NCBI GenBank assembly: GCA_913063045.1
Contig: CAJXYM010000001.1
Coordinates: 62,001 to 126,000, forward strand
Direction of reading: 5' to 3'
DNA: 64,000 bases
From: an uncultured Flavobacteriales bacterium
Lineage (GTDB): Bacteria; Bacteroidota; Bacteroidia; Flavobacteriales; BACL11
In this document: piece by piece, positions 1 through 9,411 of the stretch
How the letters are laid out: each line of letters opens with the position of its first letter
Position numbering within the stretch: the stretch's first letter is position 1
The notes under the pieces: generated by a model
Database searches by the model: none
What the model was told of the DNA's origin: nothing
The model's input: the letters and a program-made list of their open reading frames with translations, nothing else
Made by a program: the position numbers and the translations under genes

Positions 1-1710
1 TTTTAGGTTATTTTTTTCAATTCCTGTATATATTTTATGCTTTTTAACCCAATTATCACTTATCACATGCTCATTGCTTATCATATCAATAGAAAACTTG
101 CTGATTTCAGTTTGTTCGTGATTCACAAAATATTTATGTGAAATTTTTTCATTAGAGTTTGCTAGAAATTGAATTTTATCAAAAATTAATTTATGTATTT
201 TATCTTGAATTTTAATATTATCCGATAAAAGCTCTTCTATAATAAATTCTCCAACTGTAGTTACTTCGTCATTAAAAGAAATTTCTTCATTAAAATAATT
301 TATTAGTAATCTAATTATTTCTTTTTCAGAGCTGATGATTTTATTGTTTTCGGAAAAATTATTTTTTTTATTTATGTTTTTCTCAACCTGTTGCTTACTG
401 TTTGATAATGTTGATTTCTTTCTTTGTTGGTCAATATCTCTTAATAAAATACTTTCTTTAACATCAAGAATCTTACTACAAATTTTACAGTATTCAGTTC
501 TTGTTAGATAATCTGGGATTAATGCGATAGACTGAATAATATCTTTTATAATCTCAACTCTTTTTATTGGATCTTCTTCGCTCTCAGAATATAATATAGA
601 TGTCTTAAATGTTATAAAGTCTTTTGATTTTTTGGCTAAAAATAATTGAAAATCTTCTGTAGATAATATTTTAGAATAAGAGTCGGGATCATGGTTTTCA
701 GGAAAAGGAACAACTTTAACATTCATTCCTTCTTTAAGAATCATATCAACACCTCTAAATGAGGCTTTTATTCCAGCCGAATCACCATCAAATAGAATAG
801 TAATGTTTTTAGTAAATCGACTAATTAACTTTATTTGATCAATTGTTAATGAAGTGCCTGAAGCAGAAACAACATTTTCAATTCCTTTTTGATGTAATGC
901 TATAACATCTGTATAGCCTTCAACTATATAACAATTGTCTTTTTTGCTTATTGCATTTTTAGCAAAATAGATGCCATATAAAACCTTACTCTTATTATAG
1001 ATTAAAGATTCTGGAGAGTTTTGATACTTAGCTTTCGCATTTTTATTTAAAGCTCGTCCACCAAAGCCTAAAATTCTACCCGAAAAACTATGAATTGGAA
1101 AAATCACTCTTTCTTTGAAACGATCTACAATCTCATTTTCATTAACTCTATATGCAAGCCCTGATTTCTCGAGATACTCTTCTGAAAAAGAGTTTTTTAA
1201 AGCATCTTTACATAATGCATTTTTCATTTTCGGGCTATATCCAAGCTCAAATTTTTGCATTATGTCGTTAGTGAAGCCTCGTTCTTTAAAATAAGATATA
1301 CCAATACTTGTCCCTTCCTGCTCTAAAAGAGATTTCATGAAAAATTTATTAGCATATGAAGTAATAATATATAAACCATCTTTTTCATTTGCTGTTTGAG
1401 TTTGCTCAGAAGTCATTTCTGCTTCTTCAACTTCAATATTATATTTTTTTGCTAAATATTTTAATGCTTCAGGATAATTATAATGTTCTTTATCCATTAA
1501 AAAACTAACACTATTCCCTCCTTCTCCACATCCAAAACATTTATATATTCCTTTACTTGGCGACACAGTAAATGAGGGTGTTTTTTCATTATGAAATGGA
1601 CATAGTCCTAATAAATTAACACCTCTTTTTTTTAAAGTAACAAAATCTCCAACAACCTCTTCAATTTTTACGGTTTCAAATATTTCGTCTATTGTGTGCT
1701 TTGGAATCAT
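1..1710 (-). CDS. dnaG: DNA primase DnaG (partial, C-terminus runs off the window)
   Basis: Minus-strand frame from ATG at 1710 is open to the window edge and reads MIPKHTIDEIFETVKIEEVVGDFVTLKKRGVNLLGLCPFHNEKTPSFTVSPSKGIYKCFGCGEGG, the DnaG zinc-binding N-terminus. Start overlaps the upstream stop (ATGA). Confidence 0.95.
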   Translation of the reverse strand, partial: MIPKHTIDEIFETVKIEEVVGDFVTLKKRGVNLLGLCPFHNEKTPSFTVSPSKGIYKCFGCGEGGNSVSFLMDKEHYNYPEALKYLAKKYNIEVEEAEMTSEQTQTANEKDGLYIITSYANKFFMKSLLEQEGTSIGISYFKERGFTNDIMQKFELGYSPKMKNALCKDALKNSFSEEYLEKSGLAYRVNENEIVDRFKERVIFPIHSFSGRILGFGGRALNKNAKAKYQNSPESLIYNKSKVLYGIYFAKNAISKKDNCYIVEGYTDVIALHQKGIENVVSASGTSLTIDQIKLISRFTKNITILFDGDSAGIKASFRGVDMILKEGMNVKVVPFPENHDPDSYSKILSTEDFQLFLAKKSKDFITFKTSILYSESEEDPIKRVEIIKDIIQSIALIPDYLTRTEYCKICSKILDVKESILLRDIDQQRKKSTLSNSKQQVEKNINKKNNFSENNKIISSEKEIIRLLINYFNEEISFNDEVTTVGEFIIEELLSDNIKIQDKIHKLIFDKIQFLANSNEKISHKYFVNHEQTEISKFSIDMISNEHVISDNWVKKHKIYTGIEKNNLK

Positions 1711-2681
1711 TTTTTTCTATTTACAACATAATCCATCAACATGCCTAACGATTTTACTGCCTCATTTTTATCTAATGTATTCAAAATTTTTATGGCTTTT
1801 GTGTAGTACATCATCATTTTTTTTTCACCATATTCAAGTCCTCCGCCATCACTTACAATATCTAATATTTTTTCAATTTTCTCTTGATTTTTACTATCAT
1901 TTTTAATTGTATTTATAATGAAATCTTTATCTTTTTTTTGCGCTTTGTTAAGTACATGAATTAAGGGAAGAGTCATTTTTTTTTCTCTTATATCTAAGCC
2001 TGTTGGTTTTCCAATTAATGTAGTTTGAGTATAATCAAAGAGATCATCTTTTATTTGAAAAGCTATACCTGCATACTCACCAAATAATCGCATTTTCTCA
2101 ATATTATTTTCTGTCGTATTTATAGAGTTTGCCCCACTCTCACAGCATGCGGCGATTAGTGTTGCTGTTTTTTTCTTTATAATTTCAAAGTAAATTTCTT
2201 CAGTAATATTAAGCCTTCTTGTTTTTTCTATTTGTAATAACTCTCCTTCACTCATTTCTTTTACAGCTTTACTTACAATTTTTAGTAAGGTAAACTCTTC
2301 TTTCTCAACAGCAAGAAGTAGTCCCCTTGAAAGAAGAAAATCTCCTACAAGAACAGCGATTTTATTTTTCCATAGAGCATTTATTGAAAAAAAACCTCTC
2401 CGTAGATTAGATTCATCTATAACATCATCATGTACTAATGTGGCAGTATGTAGTAGCTCAATCATTGAAGCTGCATTATAAGTGCTTTCATTAATATCAC
2501 TAAAAGATTTCGCACACAAGAACACAAACATTGGTCGCATTTGCTTACCCTTTCTTTTAATAATGTAATGCATTATCTTATCTAGTAAAGAAACATTAGT
2601 TTTTAATGAATATTTGAATTTTTCTTCAAATAGACTCATTTCTTTCTTTATAGGAAGCTTAATTTGCTTAATTATAGACAT
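1707..2681 (-). CDS. polyprenyl synthetase family protein
   Basis: LVHDDVIDESNLRRG and QIKDDLFDY Asp-rich motifs of trans-prenyl diphosphate synthases. Confidence 0.93.
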   Translation of the reverse strand: MSIIKQIKLPIKKEMSLFEEKFKYSLKTNVSLLDKIMHYIIKRKGKQMRPMFVFLCAKSFSDINESTYNAASMIELLHTATLVHDDVIDESNLRRGFFSINALWKNKIAVLVGDFLLSRGLLLAVEKEEFTLLKIVSKAVKEMSEGELLQIEKTRRLNITEEIYFEIIKKKTATLIAACCESGANSINTTENNIEKMRLFGEYAGIAFQIKDDLFDYTQTTLIGKPTGLDIREKKMTLPLIHVLNKAQKKDKDFIINTIKNDSKNQEKIEKILDIVSDGGGLEYGEKKMMMYYTKAIKILNTLDKNEAVKSLGMLMDYVVNRKK

Positions 2682-2748
2682 TTTACAAGAAAATATTTAA
2701 GCGAATATACAAACTTTAGCTAGAGAGATTTAGCTTTTTTTTTGAAAT

Positions 2749-3789
2749 TTATTTCAATTTATTTACTAGCTGACCACATGCAGCATTAATATCTTTTCCT
2801 TTGCTTTTTCGTAGATTAACAATAAGGTTTTTTGATTCTAAAAACTGAATAAAATCATTTGTTTTTTTATTTGAAGACTTGGTGTATTCTAAGTCATCAA
2901 CAGAATTATATTCAATAAGATTAATTTTACAAGGGCTTATTTTAGTAAATTTAACCAGTTCATGTGCATCTTCAATGCTATCATTAATATTATTAAAAAG
3001 GATGTACTCATAAGTTATTCTTGAACCAGTTTTATCATAAAAATAACGTATAGATTCTTTTAATTTTTCAAGAGGAATAGCACGATTAATAGGCATTAAT
3101 TCTTCCCTTTTAACATCTGACGCTGAATGTAAACTAATTGCTAGGTGAAACTTAACGTTATCGTCTGCCAGTTTTTTTATCATTTTACTTATTCCAGCTG
3201 TTGAAACCGTAATTCTTTTTGGAGAAATCTCTAGACCTTCTTTATTAGTGATAAAATGTATCCCCTTTAATAGATTGTCATAGTTAAGAAGAGGCTCTCC
3301 CATCCCCATAAACACAATATTGCTTAAAGGTTTCCCGAAATTTAGTAATGCCTCTTCATTTAGAATATAAACCTGATCATATATCTCACTGTATGTTAGG
3401 TTTCTTTCAAGTTTTAGTGTCCCTGTTGCACAGAAGTTACACGATAGGCTACAACCTACTTGAGAGGAAACGCATGCAGTGAGTCTTTTTTTTGATGGAA
3501 TTAAAACGCCTTCAACTAAATCATTATCATGAAGCTTTAGACTATATTTAATAGTACCATCACTACTTTTTTCAGCTTTATGAATTCTTATAGCTTGAAT
3601 TGAGAAATGATCATCTAGTGTTTTTCTTAATTCTTTTGATAATGACGACATTTCATCAAATGTCACGGCACGTTTTTTCCAAAGCCATTCATATACTTGC
3701 TTAGCTCTAAATTTAGGAATATTAATGCCTGCAAAAAACTGGACCAATTCTTCTTGCTCGAGATTTCTTATATCTTTTTTAGTATTCAT
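2749..3789 (-). CDS. rlmN: 23S rRNA (adenine(2503)-C(2))-methyltransferase RlmN
   Basis: Radical SAM CSLSCNFCATG, FMGMGEPLLNYDN, C-terminal AACGQL. Confidence 0.95.
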   Translation of the reverse strand: MNTKKDIRNLEQEELVQFFAGINIPKFRAKQVYEWLWKKRAVTFDEMSSLSKELRKTLDDHFSIQAIRIHKAEKSSDGTIKYSLKLHDNDLVEGVLIPSKKRLTACVSSQVGCSLSCNFCATGTLKLERNLTYSEIYDQVYILNEEALLNFGKPLSNIVFMGMGEPLLNYDNLLKGIHFITNKEGLEISPKRITVSTAGISKMIKKLADDNVKFHLAISLHSASDVKREELMPINRAIPLEKLKESIRYFYDKTGSRITYEYILFNNINDSIEDAHELVKFTKISPCKINLIEYNSVDDLEYTKSSNKKTNDFIQFLESKNLIVNLRKSKGKDINAACGQLVNKLK

Positions 3790-3805
3790 TATCTTTGCAA
3801 AGATA
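3790..3805. promoter_or_regulatory. palindromic divergent -7 boxes (TATCTTTG on both strands)
   Basis: TATCTTTGCAAAGATA is a perfect 16-bp palindrome between divergent rlmN and the amidohydrolase; each half matches the Bacteroidota TAnnTTTG box. Confidence 0.6.
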
Positions 3806-3821
3806 TATTTACTTTTGACCC

Positions 3822-4952
3822 ATGCGTTTTTTACAAGCTGATTATTTATTTCCCTTACATTCTCCTCCTATAAAAAAGGGAGTTTTACAAGTTGATAAAT
3901 TTGGATTTATTATTGGTTTGTATACTCCTGACCAGCTGTCCAATATTAAAATAGAGTATTTTCCAGGAATTATTTGTCCAGGCTTCATTAATTCACATTG
4001 TCATTTAGAGTTAAGTCATATGCATAATTATATTGCAAAGGATACGGGGCTTATTAATTTTATTAAAAAGATTAAAGAAAGAAATAGTTTTAGCTCATCT
4101 GAGATTCAAGATGCCATAAGAAAATCTGAAAATCAGATGATAAAAAACGGTATTGTAGGTGTTGGTGATATTTGTAACACTTTAGATACTCTAAAGTTAA
4201 AGTCAAAAAGTAAGTTGCGGTACTATAATTTTATTGAAGTTTTTGAGGTCTTTAAGAATAAGGTTGACTTTACATTATCACAAGCTATTAAGATAAGGGA
4301 TACATTTAAAAGTTATGATCTTAGTGCAAATATTACACCCCATTCTACATATAGCGTTTTACCCGAGCTTATGAAAAAAATCTACAGTATACAAGAAGGG
4401 GTGAATAGTGTTTTGTCAATTCATAATCAAGAAACCAAAGAAGAAAACCAATTATTTAAATTTAAAAAAGGCGGATTATTTAGATGGCTCTCTAGTATAA
4501 ATGCATCAAAAGATATTTGGGAAAATTATAGTTGTTCTAAAGAAAAAATAGAAAAAACAGATACAATAAGACACCTTCTTGTTCACAATACATTTTCTGT
4601 TAAGAATGATTTAATGGATGTTTATTATTGTACTTGCCCAAAGGCAAATTTATATATAGAAAATAAATTACCAAATTATTCAATTTTTAATATTGAAAAA
4701 CTTTGTATTGGCACAGATAGTTTAGCATCCAATGATTCACTTTCTATACTAGAGGAACTATTAGTAGTACAAAACAATTCAGATTTTGATCTTAATTCTC
4801 TTTTAAAGATTGCGTGTAGAAATGGTGCTGAATGTTTAGGTTTTGAAAATTTAGGCACTTTTAAGATAGGCAAAAATCCTGGTGTAAATCTTATTACAAA
4901 TATAGATAAAATGAAAATAACCTCTAAATCATTTATTAAGGTAATTGCCTAA
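3822..4952 (+). CDS. amidohydrolase family protein (chlorohydrolase / aminofutalosine deaminase-like)
   Basis: GFINSHCHLELSH, HNTF, CIGTDSLASNDSLSILEEL metal-dependent amidohydrolase motifs. Confidence 0.8.
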   Translation: MRFLQADYLFPLHSPPIKKGVLQVDKFGFIIGLYTPDQLSNIKIEYFPGIICPGFINSHCHLELSHMHNYIAKDTGLINFIKKIKERNSFSSSEIQDAIRKSENQMIKNGIVGVGDICNTLDTLKLKSKSKLRYYNFIEVFEVFKNKVDFTLSQAIKIRDTFKSYDLSANITPHSTYSVLPELMKKIYSIQEGVNSVLSIHNQETKEENQLFKFKKGGLFRWLSSINASKDIWENYSCSKEKIEKTDTIRHLLVHNTFSVKNDLMDVYYCTCPKANLYIENKLPNYSIFNIEKLCIGTDSLASNDSLSILEELLVVQNNSDFDLNSLLKIACRNGAECLGFENLGTFKIGKNPGVNLITNIDKMKITSKSFIKVIA

Positions 4953-5605
4953 TTCATAAATGCTTTAGCAATTTTCAAATCTTCTTCTTTTGTAATTTTA
5001 ATGTTTGTTTCCTCTCCCGCTATTAGTAATATTTTTCCAGAATATGCTTCAAAGACTGAAGCATCATCTGTAAAACCTTTAGCGGAAGTATTAACATAAG
5101 CTTGTTTGATTTCAGAGCCAAAAAAACATTGGGGAGTTTGCACTAAAACTAAATCTGAACGATCTATAATTTTACTAGAAGATAAATTGATTTTTTGTCT
5201 CACCGATTCTTTTATGTAAACTACTGGAATTACTCCAAGGTTTTTTTTTACCTCAACAATTAATTTTGAAATTAGATTAGATGAAATTAATGGTCTTGCG
5301 CCGTCATGTATTGCTACAACGCAGTTATCATCAACATAATTTAAGCCATTCTTTACAGAGGAGTATCTATCAATTCCTCCAACTACAATTTCATGCTTAA
5401 TAGAAAAGGAATATTGCTGGCATAATTCTTTCCAGAATTTGATTTTTTCTTTATGAAGAACTAAAATAATTTTATTAAACGAAGAAAATTGTTTAATCGT
5501 GTGCATGAGTATGGGGAGATCATTTACAGTTATGAATTGTTTTGGTACAATTGAATTCATCCTTTCTCCTTTGCCTCCAGCAACGATTAAAGCAGTCTTT
5601 TTCAT
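4949..5605 (-). CDS. ispD: 2-C-methyl-D-erythritol 4-phosphate cytidylyltransferase
   Basis: IVAGGKGERMNSIVPKQF, HDGARPL, TDDASVFE. Confidence 0.95.
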   Translation of the reverse strand: MKKTALIVAGGKGERMNSIVPKQFITVNDLPILMHTIKQFSSFNKIILVLHKEKIKFWKELCQQYSFSIKHEIVVGGIDRYSSVKNGLNYVDDNCVVAIHDGARPLISSNLISKLIVEVKKNLGVIPVVYIKESVRQKINLSSSKIIDRSDLVLVQTPQCFFGSEIKQAYVNTSAKGFTDDASVFEAYSGKILLIAGEETNIKITKEEDLKIAKAFMN

Positions 5606-5606
5606 T

Positions 5607-6662
5607 CTATATTATTAGCATGGCGTCACCATAAGTATGAAATTTATATTTTTTCTTCACACCTTCTTTGTAAGCTTTTATAAGTAGATCATATCCGGAG
5701 AATGCTGAAACCTGCATCATTAAAGAAGATTTAGGTAAATGGAAATTTGTAAGCATTGCATTTGCTATTTGGAAATTATGAGGAGGGAATATAAATAGAT
5801 TTGTCCATCCATCAAATGGGATTACCATTTGTTTTGTAGAAACACTACTCTCAAGTGTTCGCATCACTGTTGTTCCAACAGCGCATATTCTCTTTGAATT
5901 TAGTTTAGCTTTATTGATTCTTTCAGAAGCCTCATTATCAATTATCATTTTTTCTGACTCCATTTTATGTTTTGATAAGTCTTCAACCATTATTGGAGCA
6001 AAAGTTCCTAGTCCAATATGTAATGTAGTTTCAGCAAAATCTACTCCTTTGATTTTCATTTTTAGCATTTGTTCTTTACTAAAATGAAGTCCAGCAGTTG
6101 GTGCTGCAACAGCTCCCTCATGCTTTGCGTAAATTGTTTGATATCTATCAGTGTCTTGGGCCGTTGGTTCTCTCTTTATAAATCTAGGGAGAGGGGTGCT
6201 TCCTAAAGCGTTTAATGTTTCTTTAAATTCTTCATGAGTACCATCATAAAGGAATCTTAAGGTTCTTCCTCTAGAAGTAGTATTGTCAATGACTTCAGCT
6301 ATCAGTTCATCATTTTCCCCAAAGAATAATTTATTACCTATTCTGATTTTTCTAGCTGGATCAACAAGAACATCCCAGAGTCTATTTTGTTGATTGAGTT
6401 CCCTCAGCAAGAATACTTCAATTTTTGCTCCAGTCTTTTCTTTATTTGCATATAATCTAGCTGGAAATACTTTAGTGTTGTTAAGGCAAAGCATATCTCC
6501 ATCATCAAAATAATCAATTAGATCACCAACATGTTTGTGTTCTATCTCTCCAGTTTCTCTATGAATTACCATTAGCTTAGATTCATCTCTACTTTTAGCA
6601 GGAGTCTCTGTAATTAGCTTTTCAGGTAAATCAAAGTTAAACATTGATAATTTATATTTCAT
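5607..6662 (-). CDS. queA: S-adenosylmethionine:tRNA ribosyltransferase-isomerase QueA
   Basis: [52 protein letters not shown]. Start moved from 6716 to 6662 because a TATATTTG -7 box lies between the two ATGs. Confidence 0.94.
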   Translation of the reverse strand: MKYKLSMFNFDLPEKLITETPAKSRDESKLMVIHRETGEIEHKHVGDLIDYFDDGDMLCLNNTKVFPARLYANKEKTGAKIEVFLLRELNQQNRLWDVLVDPARKIRIGNKLFFGENDELIAEVIDNTTSRGRTLRFLYDGTHEEFKETLNALGSTPLPRFIKREPTAQDTDRYQTIYAKHEGAVAAPTAGLHFSKEQMLKMKIKGVDFAETTLHIGLGTFAPIMVEDLSKHKMESEKMIIDNEASERINKAKLNSKRICAVGTTVMRTLESSVSTKQMVIPFDGWTNLFIFPPHNFQIANAMLTNFHLPKSSLMMQVSAFSGYDLLIKAYKEGVKKKYKFHTYGDAMLII

Positions 6663-6685
6663 AATGGTAATTTTTTTAAGGACTG

Positions 6686-6716
6686 CAAATATAACACATT
6701 GACTTGCTGATGTCAA
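6686..6716 (-). promoter_or_regulatory. queA promoter (TTG, 20 nt, TATATTTG)
   Basis: Minus strand TTG-N20-TATATTTG, 23 nt before the ATG at 6662. Confidence 0.6.
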
Positions 6717-6722
6717 TAGTTT

Positions 6723-7433
6723 TTAACTATTAAGTTGTTTTTCGAAATCTTTTATAGAAAAAGAAGATTTTAAATTATAATTTCCAATTGCTGATCTTGA
6801 AAGAGAAATTAAGTGGCCACCATTATTTAGTTTTAATCCTAGATCATTAGCAATTGACCTAATATATGTTCCTTTACTACAAACAATTTCTATTTTTAAT
6901 TTTGGCAAAGACATATCTAGTATTTTTATTGAATATATTGTAATTTTTCTAGATTTTATTATAACATCATCCCCTCTTCTTGCTTTAGCATATAATCGTT
7001 CTCCATTTACTTTTATAGCTGAATATATTGGAGGGATTTGGTCAATTTCTCCTTTAAATGTTTCAAGAGCTTTCACTACATTTTGTTCAGTTATTTTATT
7101 TATTGCAAACCTTTGGTTTATTTCTGTTTCTAAATCAAATGAAGGAGTTGTTGATCCCAGTAATATTTCAGCAATATATGTTTTTTGCAGGTCTTGAAAT
7201 TCAGTGATTTTTTTTGTAAATTTTCCTGTACAAATAATCATTAAGCCAGTTGCAAGAGGGTCTAAGGTGCCGGCATGTCCTACTTTTATTTTTTTTAATT
7301 TAAATTTTTGCTTTATCAGATTTCTAGTTTTTTTTACTAAATCAAAAGATGTCCATCCAAGAGGTTTGTTGAAGAGCAGGATTTGGCCATCAAGAAACTT
7401 GTTTTTTTCTAGATCATTTTCTTCTAAAAGCAT
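6723..7433 (-). CDS. truB: tRNA pseudouridine(55) synthase TruB
   Basis: LLFNKPLGWTSFDLVKK, GHAGTLDPLATGLMIICTGK. Start 7433 overlaps the uppP stop (TAATG). Confidence 0.94.
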   Translation of the reverse strand: MLLEENDLEKNKFLDGQILLFNKPLGWTSFDLVKKTRNLIKQKFKLKKIKVGHAGTLDPLATGLMIICTGKFTKKITEFQDLQKTYIAEILLGSTTPSFDLETEINQRFAINKITEQNVVKALETFKGEIDQIPPIYSAIKVNGERLYAKARRGDDVIIKSRKITIYSIKILDMSLPKLKIEIVCSKGTYIRSIANDLGLKLNNGGHLISLSRSAIGNYNLKSSFSIKDFEKQLNS

Positions 7434-8224
7434 TAGATGTTCGTTATAATAATAACAGAAAAACCAATGATAAAACAATAAAAAGAGAAGTATTTAAGCT
7501 TGCTTTTTTTTACAATCTTTATCATCCATGTACATGCAAATAATCCAGTTATAAATGCTGCTATAAAGCCAATAGTTAGCTCATTCACAATAGCATCAGC
7601 AAATATATTTTCTGAAGAAAATAAATCTTTAGTAATTTTACCGAAAATTAAAGGAACAACCATTAGAAATGAAAATCTTGCAGCCTTCTCTTTGTCTATA
7701 CCAAGAAGTACAGCTGTTGAGATTGTTGCCCCAGACCTTGAAATGCCAGGGAGAATTGCAACAGCTTGAGACAACCCAATAATAAGAGCATTCAAAAAGG
7801 TCACTTCTTTGGACGTATATTTTGCTTTGTCTGCTAGAAATAGAATCCCTCCAGTTACAATTAACATTGCTCCAACAAGATTTAGGTTGCCGTTAAAGAG
7901 CTCTTCAATTTGATCATTAAAAAAGACCCCTATTAACGCTGCTGGAATCATAGAAGTGATAATTTTTAGAGCAAAGAAAAATTCTTCGTTTTTCTTGAAA
8001 AGAAAAAGACCTTTTATTATTTCATTAACTTCTTTTCTGAAAATCACAATTGTACTTAATGCTGTAGCAAAGTGTAGCACTACGGTCATTAACATGCTTT
8101 GGCTAGCAACTTCATCACTTCCTAAAATACCTTTAGCAATCTCTAAATGTCCACTACTGCTAACTGGAAGGAATTCTGTGAGTCCTTGAATTATTCCAAG
8201 TAAAATTGCATTAATTATATCCAT
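7433..8224 (-). CDS. uppP: undecaprenyl-diphosphatase UppP (BacA family)
   Basis: GIIQGLTEFLPVSSSGHLEI, LPGISRSGATIS. Confidence 0.94.
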   Translation of the reverse strand: MDIINAILLGIIQGLTEFLPVSSSGHLEIAKGILGSDEVASQSMLMTVVLHFATALSTIVIFRKEVNEIIKGLFLFKKNEEFFFALKIITSMIPAALIGVFFNDQIEELFNGNLNLVGAMLIVTGGILFLADKAKYTSKEVTFLNALIIGLSQAVAILPGISRSGATISTAVLLGIDKEKAARFSFLMVVPLIFGKITKDLFSSENIFADAIVNELTIGFIAAFITGLFACTWMIKIVKKSKLKYFSFYCFIIGFSVIIITNI

Positions 8225-8230
8225 TAAGGA

Positions 8231-8449
8231 CTAGTCTTTTGATACATACATTATAGCAAAAATTTCAATAATAAATCCTAAGACAATTAATATTGGAGCA
8301 AGTGTTAATCTTCTGAAATTAAATATTTCATAAGAAAACTTATTTGGGTCTTCAGACCCACCGCCAATCATTAATATTAGTCCAGAAGCTATAAGTATAA
8401 TTCCTGTAATTAGTAAGATATAATTTTTTTGTTTAAATACGAAGTTCAT
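8231..8449 (-). CDS. DUF3098 family small membrane protein
   Basis: Two TM segments around GGGSEDPNKFSYEIFNFRRLTLAPILIVLGFIIEIFAIM, between ftsX and uppP. Confidence 0.75.
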   Translation of the reverse strand: MNFVFKQKNYILLITGIILIASGLILMIGGGSEDPNKFSYEIFNFRRLTLAPILIVLGFIIEIFAIMYVSKD

Positions 8450-8454
8450 AGTTT

Positions 8455-9333
8455 TTAGTTGTAAAGTTCACCTTCTGGTACATTAATAAATTTCTTAACA
8501 GCAAAATATGTAGACAGACTGCTAAGTAAAAGTCCGCTAATAAATATTAAAACAAATACTATCCCAATTACTTGTAGGTCATTAATATTTAAAATATTTG
8601 CTGTTTCTGCTTGAACTAGCTTGATAGATCCAATAAGCATAAAAATAGCAAAAATTGAACTATACATTCCCTGATATAAGCCATCAACAAGAAAGGGTTT
8701 TTGAATAAAGCTATTTTTAGCCCCCACAAGCCTCATTGTTCTAATAATAAATCGTTTTGAGTACACAGATAGCCGAATTGTATTGTTAATAAGCGCAAAT
8801 GCGATTATAAATAGGATAATGCAAAATGTTAGTAATACAAATGAAAGTTTTTGTACGTTATTATTTATTTTATCTATTAAATTTTCTTGATAATAAACTT
8901 CGTAAACAATATTGTTTTGATTAAGTTTATTAGTGATAACTCTCAAGCTGTCGTTATTAGCATACTCGGGATGTAACTTAACATCTATTGAAGATAGTAT
9001 CGGGTTAAAACCTAAAAAAGAAACAAAATCTTCTCCAAGCTCATTCTCAAGTTCAGTTGTTGCACTTTCTTTAGAAATAAATGTAGTTTCTTTTGTAAAG
9101 GGCATTGCATCAATTGTTTTGTTAAAGCTCATAACCTCAACTTGTTTTGCATTTTCTTTAAGCATTATGGAAAATCCAATGTTTTCTTTTATATAATTAG
9201 ATAAGTTTTGTGCGTTTATTAAAACTAATGAGAGTAGCCCTACCACAAAAAGTACTAGAGATAAACTTATCACAACGGAAGCTGAAGATGAAATTAATTT
9301 CCTGTTTAAAGATTTATTTTTTTGTTTATTCAT
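8455..9333 (-). CDS. ftsX: cell division protein FtsX (permease)
   Basis: N-terminal TM, extracellular domain, three C-terminal TMs; FIIRTMRLVGAKNSFIQKPFLVDG. Confidence 0.88.
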   Translation of the reverse strand: MNKQKNKSLNRKLISSSASVVISLSLVLFVVGLLSLVLINAQNLSNYIKENIGFSIMLKENAKQVEVMSFNKTIDAMPFTKETTFISKESATTELENELGEDFVSFLGFNPILSSIDVKLHPEYANNDSLRVITNKLNQNNIVYEVYYQENLIDKINNNVQKLSFVLLTFCIILFIIAFALINNTIRLSVYSKRFIIRTMRLVGAKNSFIQKPFLVDGLYQGMYSSIFAIFMLIGSIKLVQAETANILNINDLQVIGIVFVLIFISGLLLSSLSTYFAVKKFINVPEGELYN

Positions 9334-9411
9334 TCTATTCGCTAAAATATAAAAATACTATAAAGATTAGTTTGTATTGATTAACTTTGTAAAACAGTAA
9401 TAAATAAATTG

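Noticed and set aside
2711-2738. Hairpin plus T-run AGCTAGAGAGATTTAGCTTTTTTTTT as a terminator
   Set aside because: Only a 5-bp stem and oriented against both flanking minus-strand genes.
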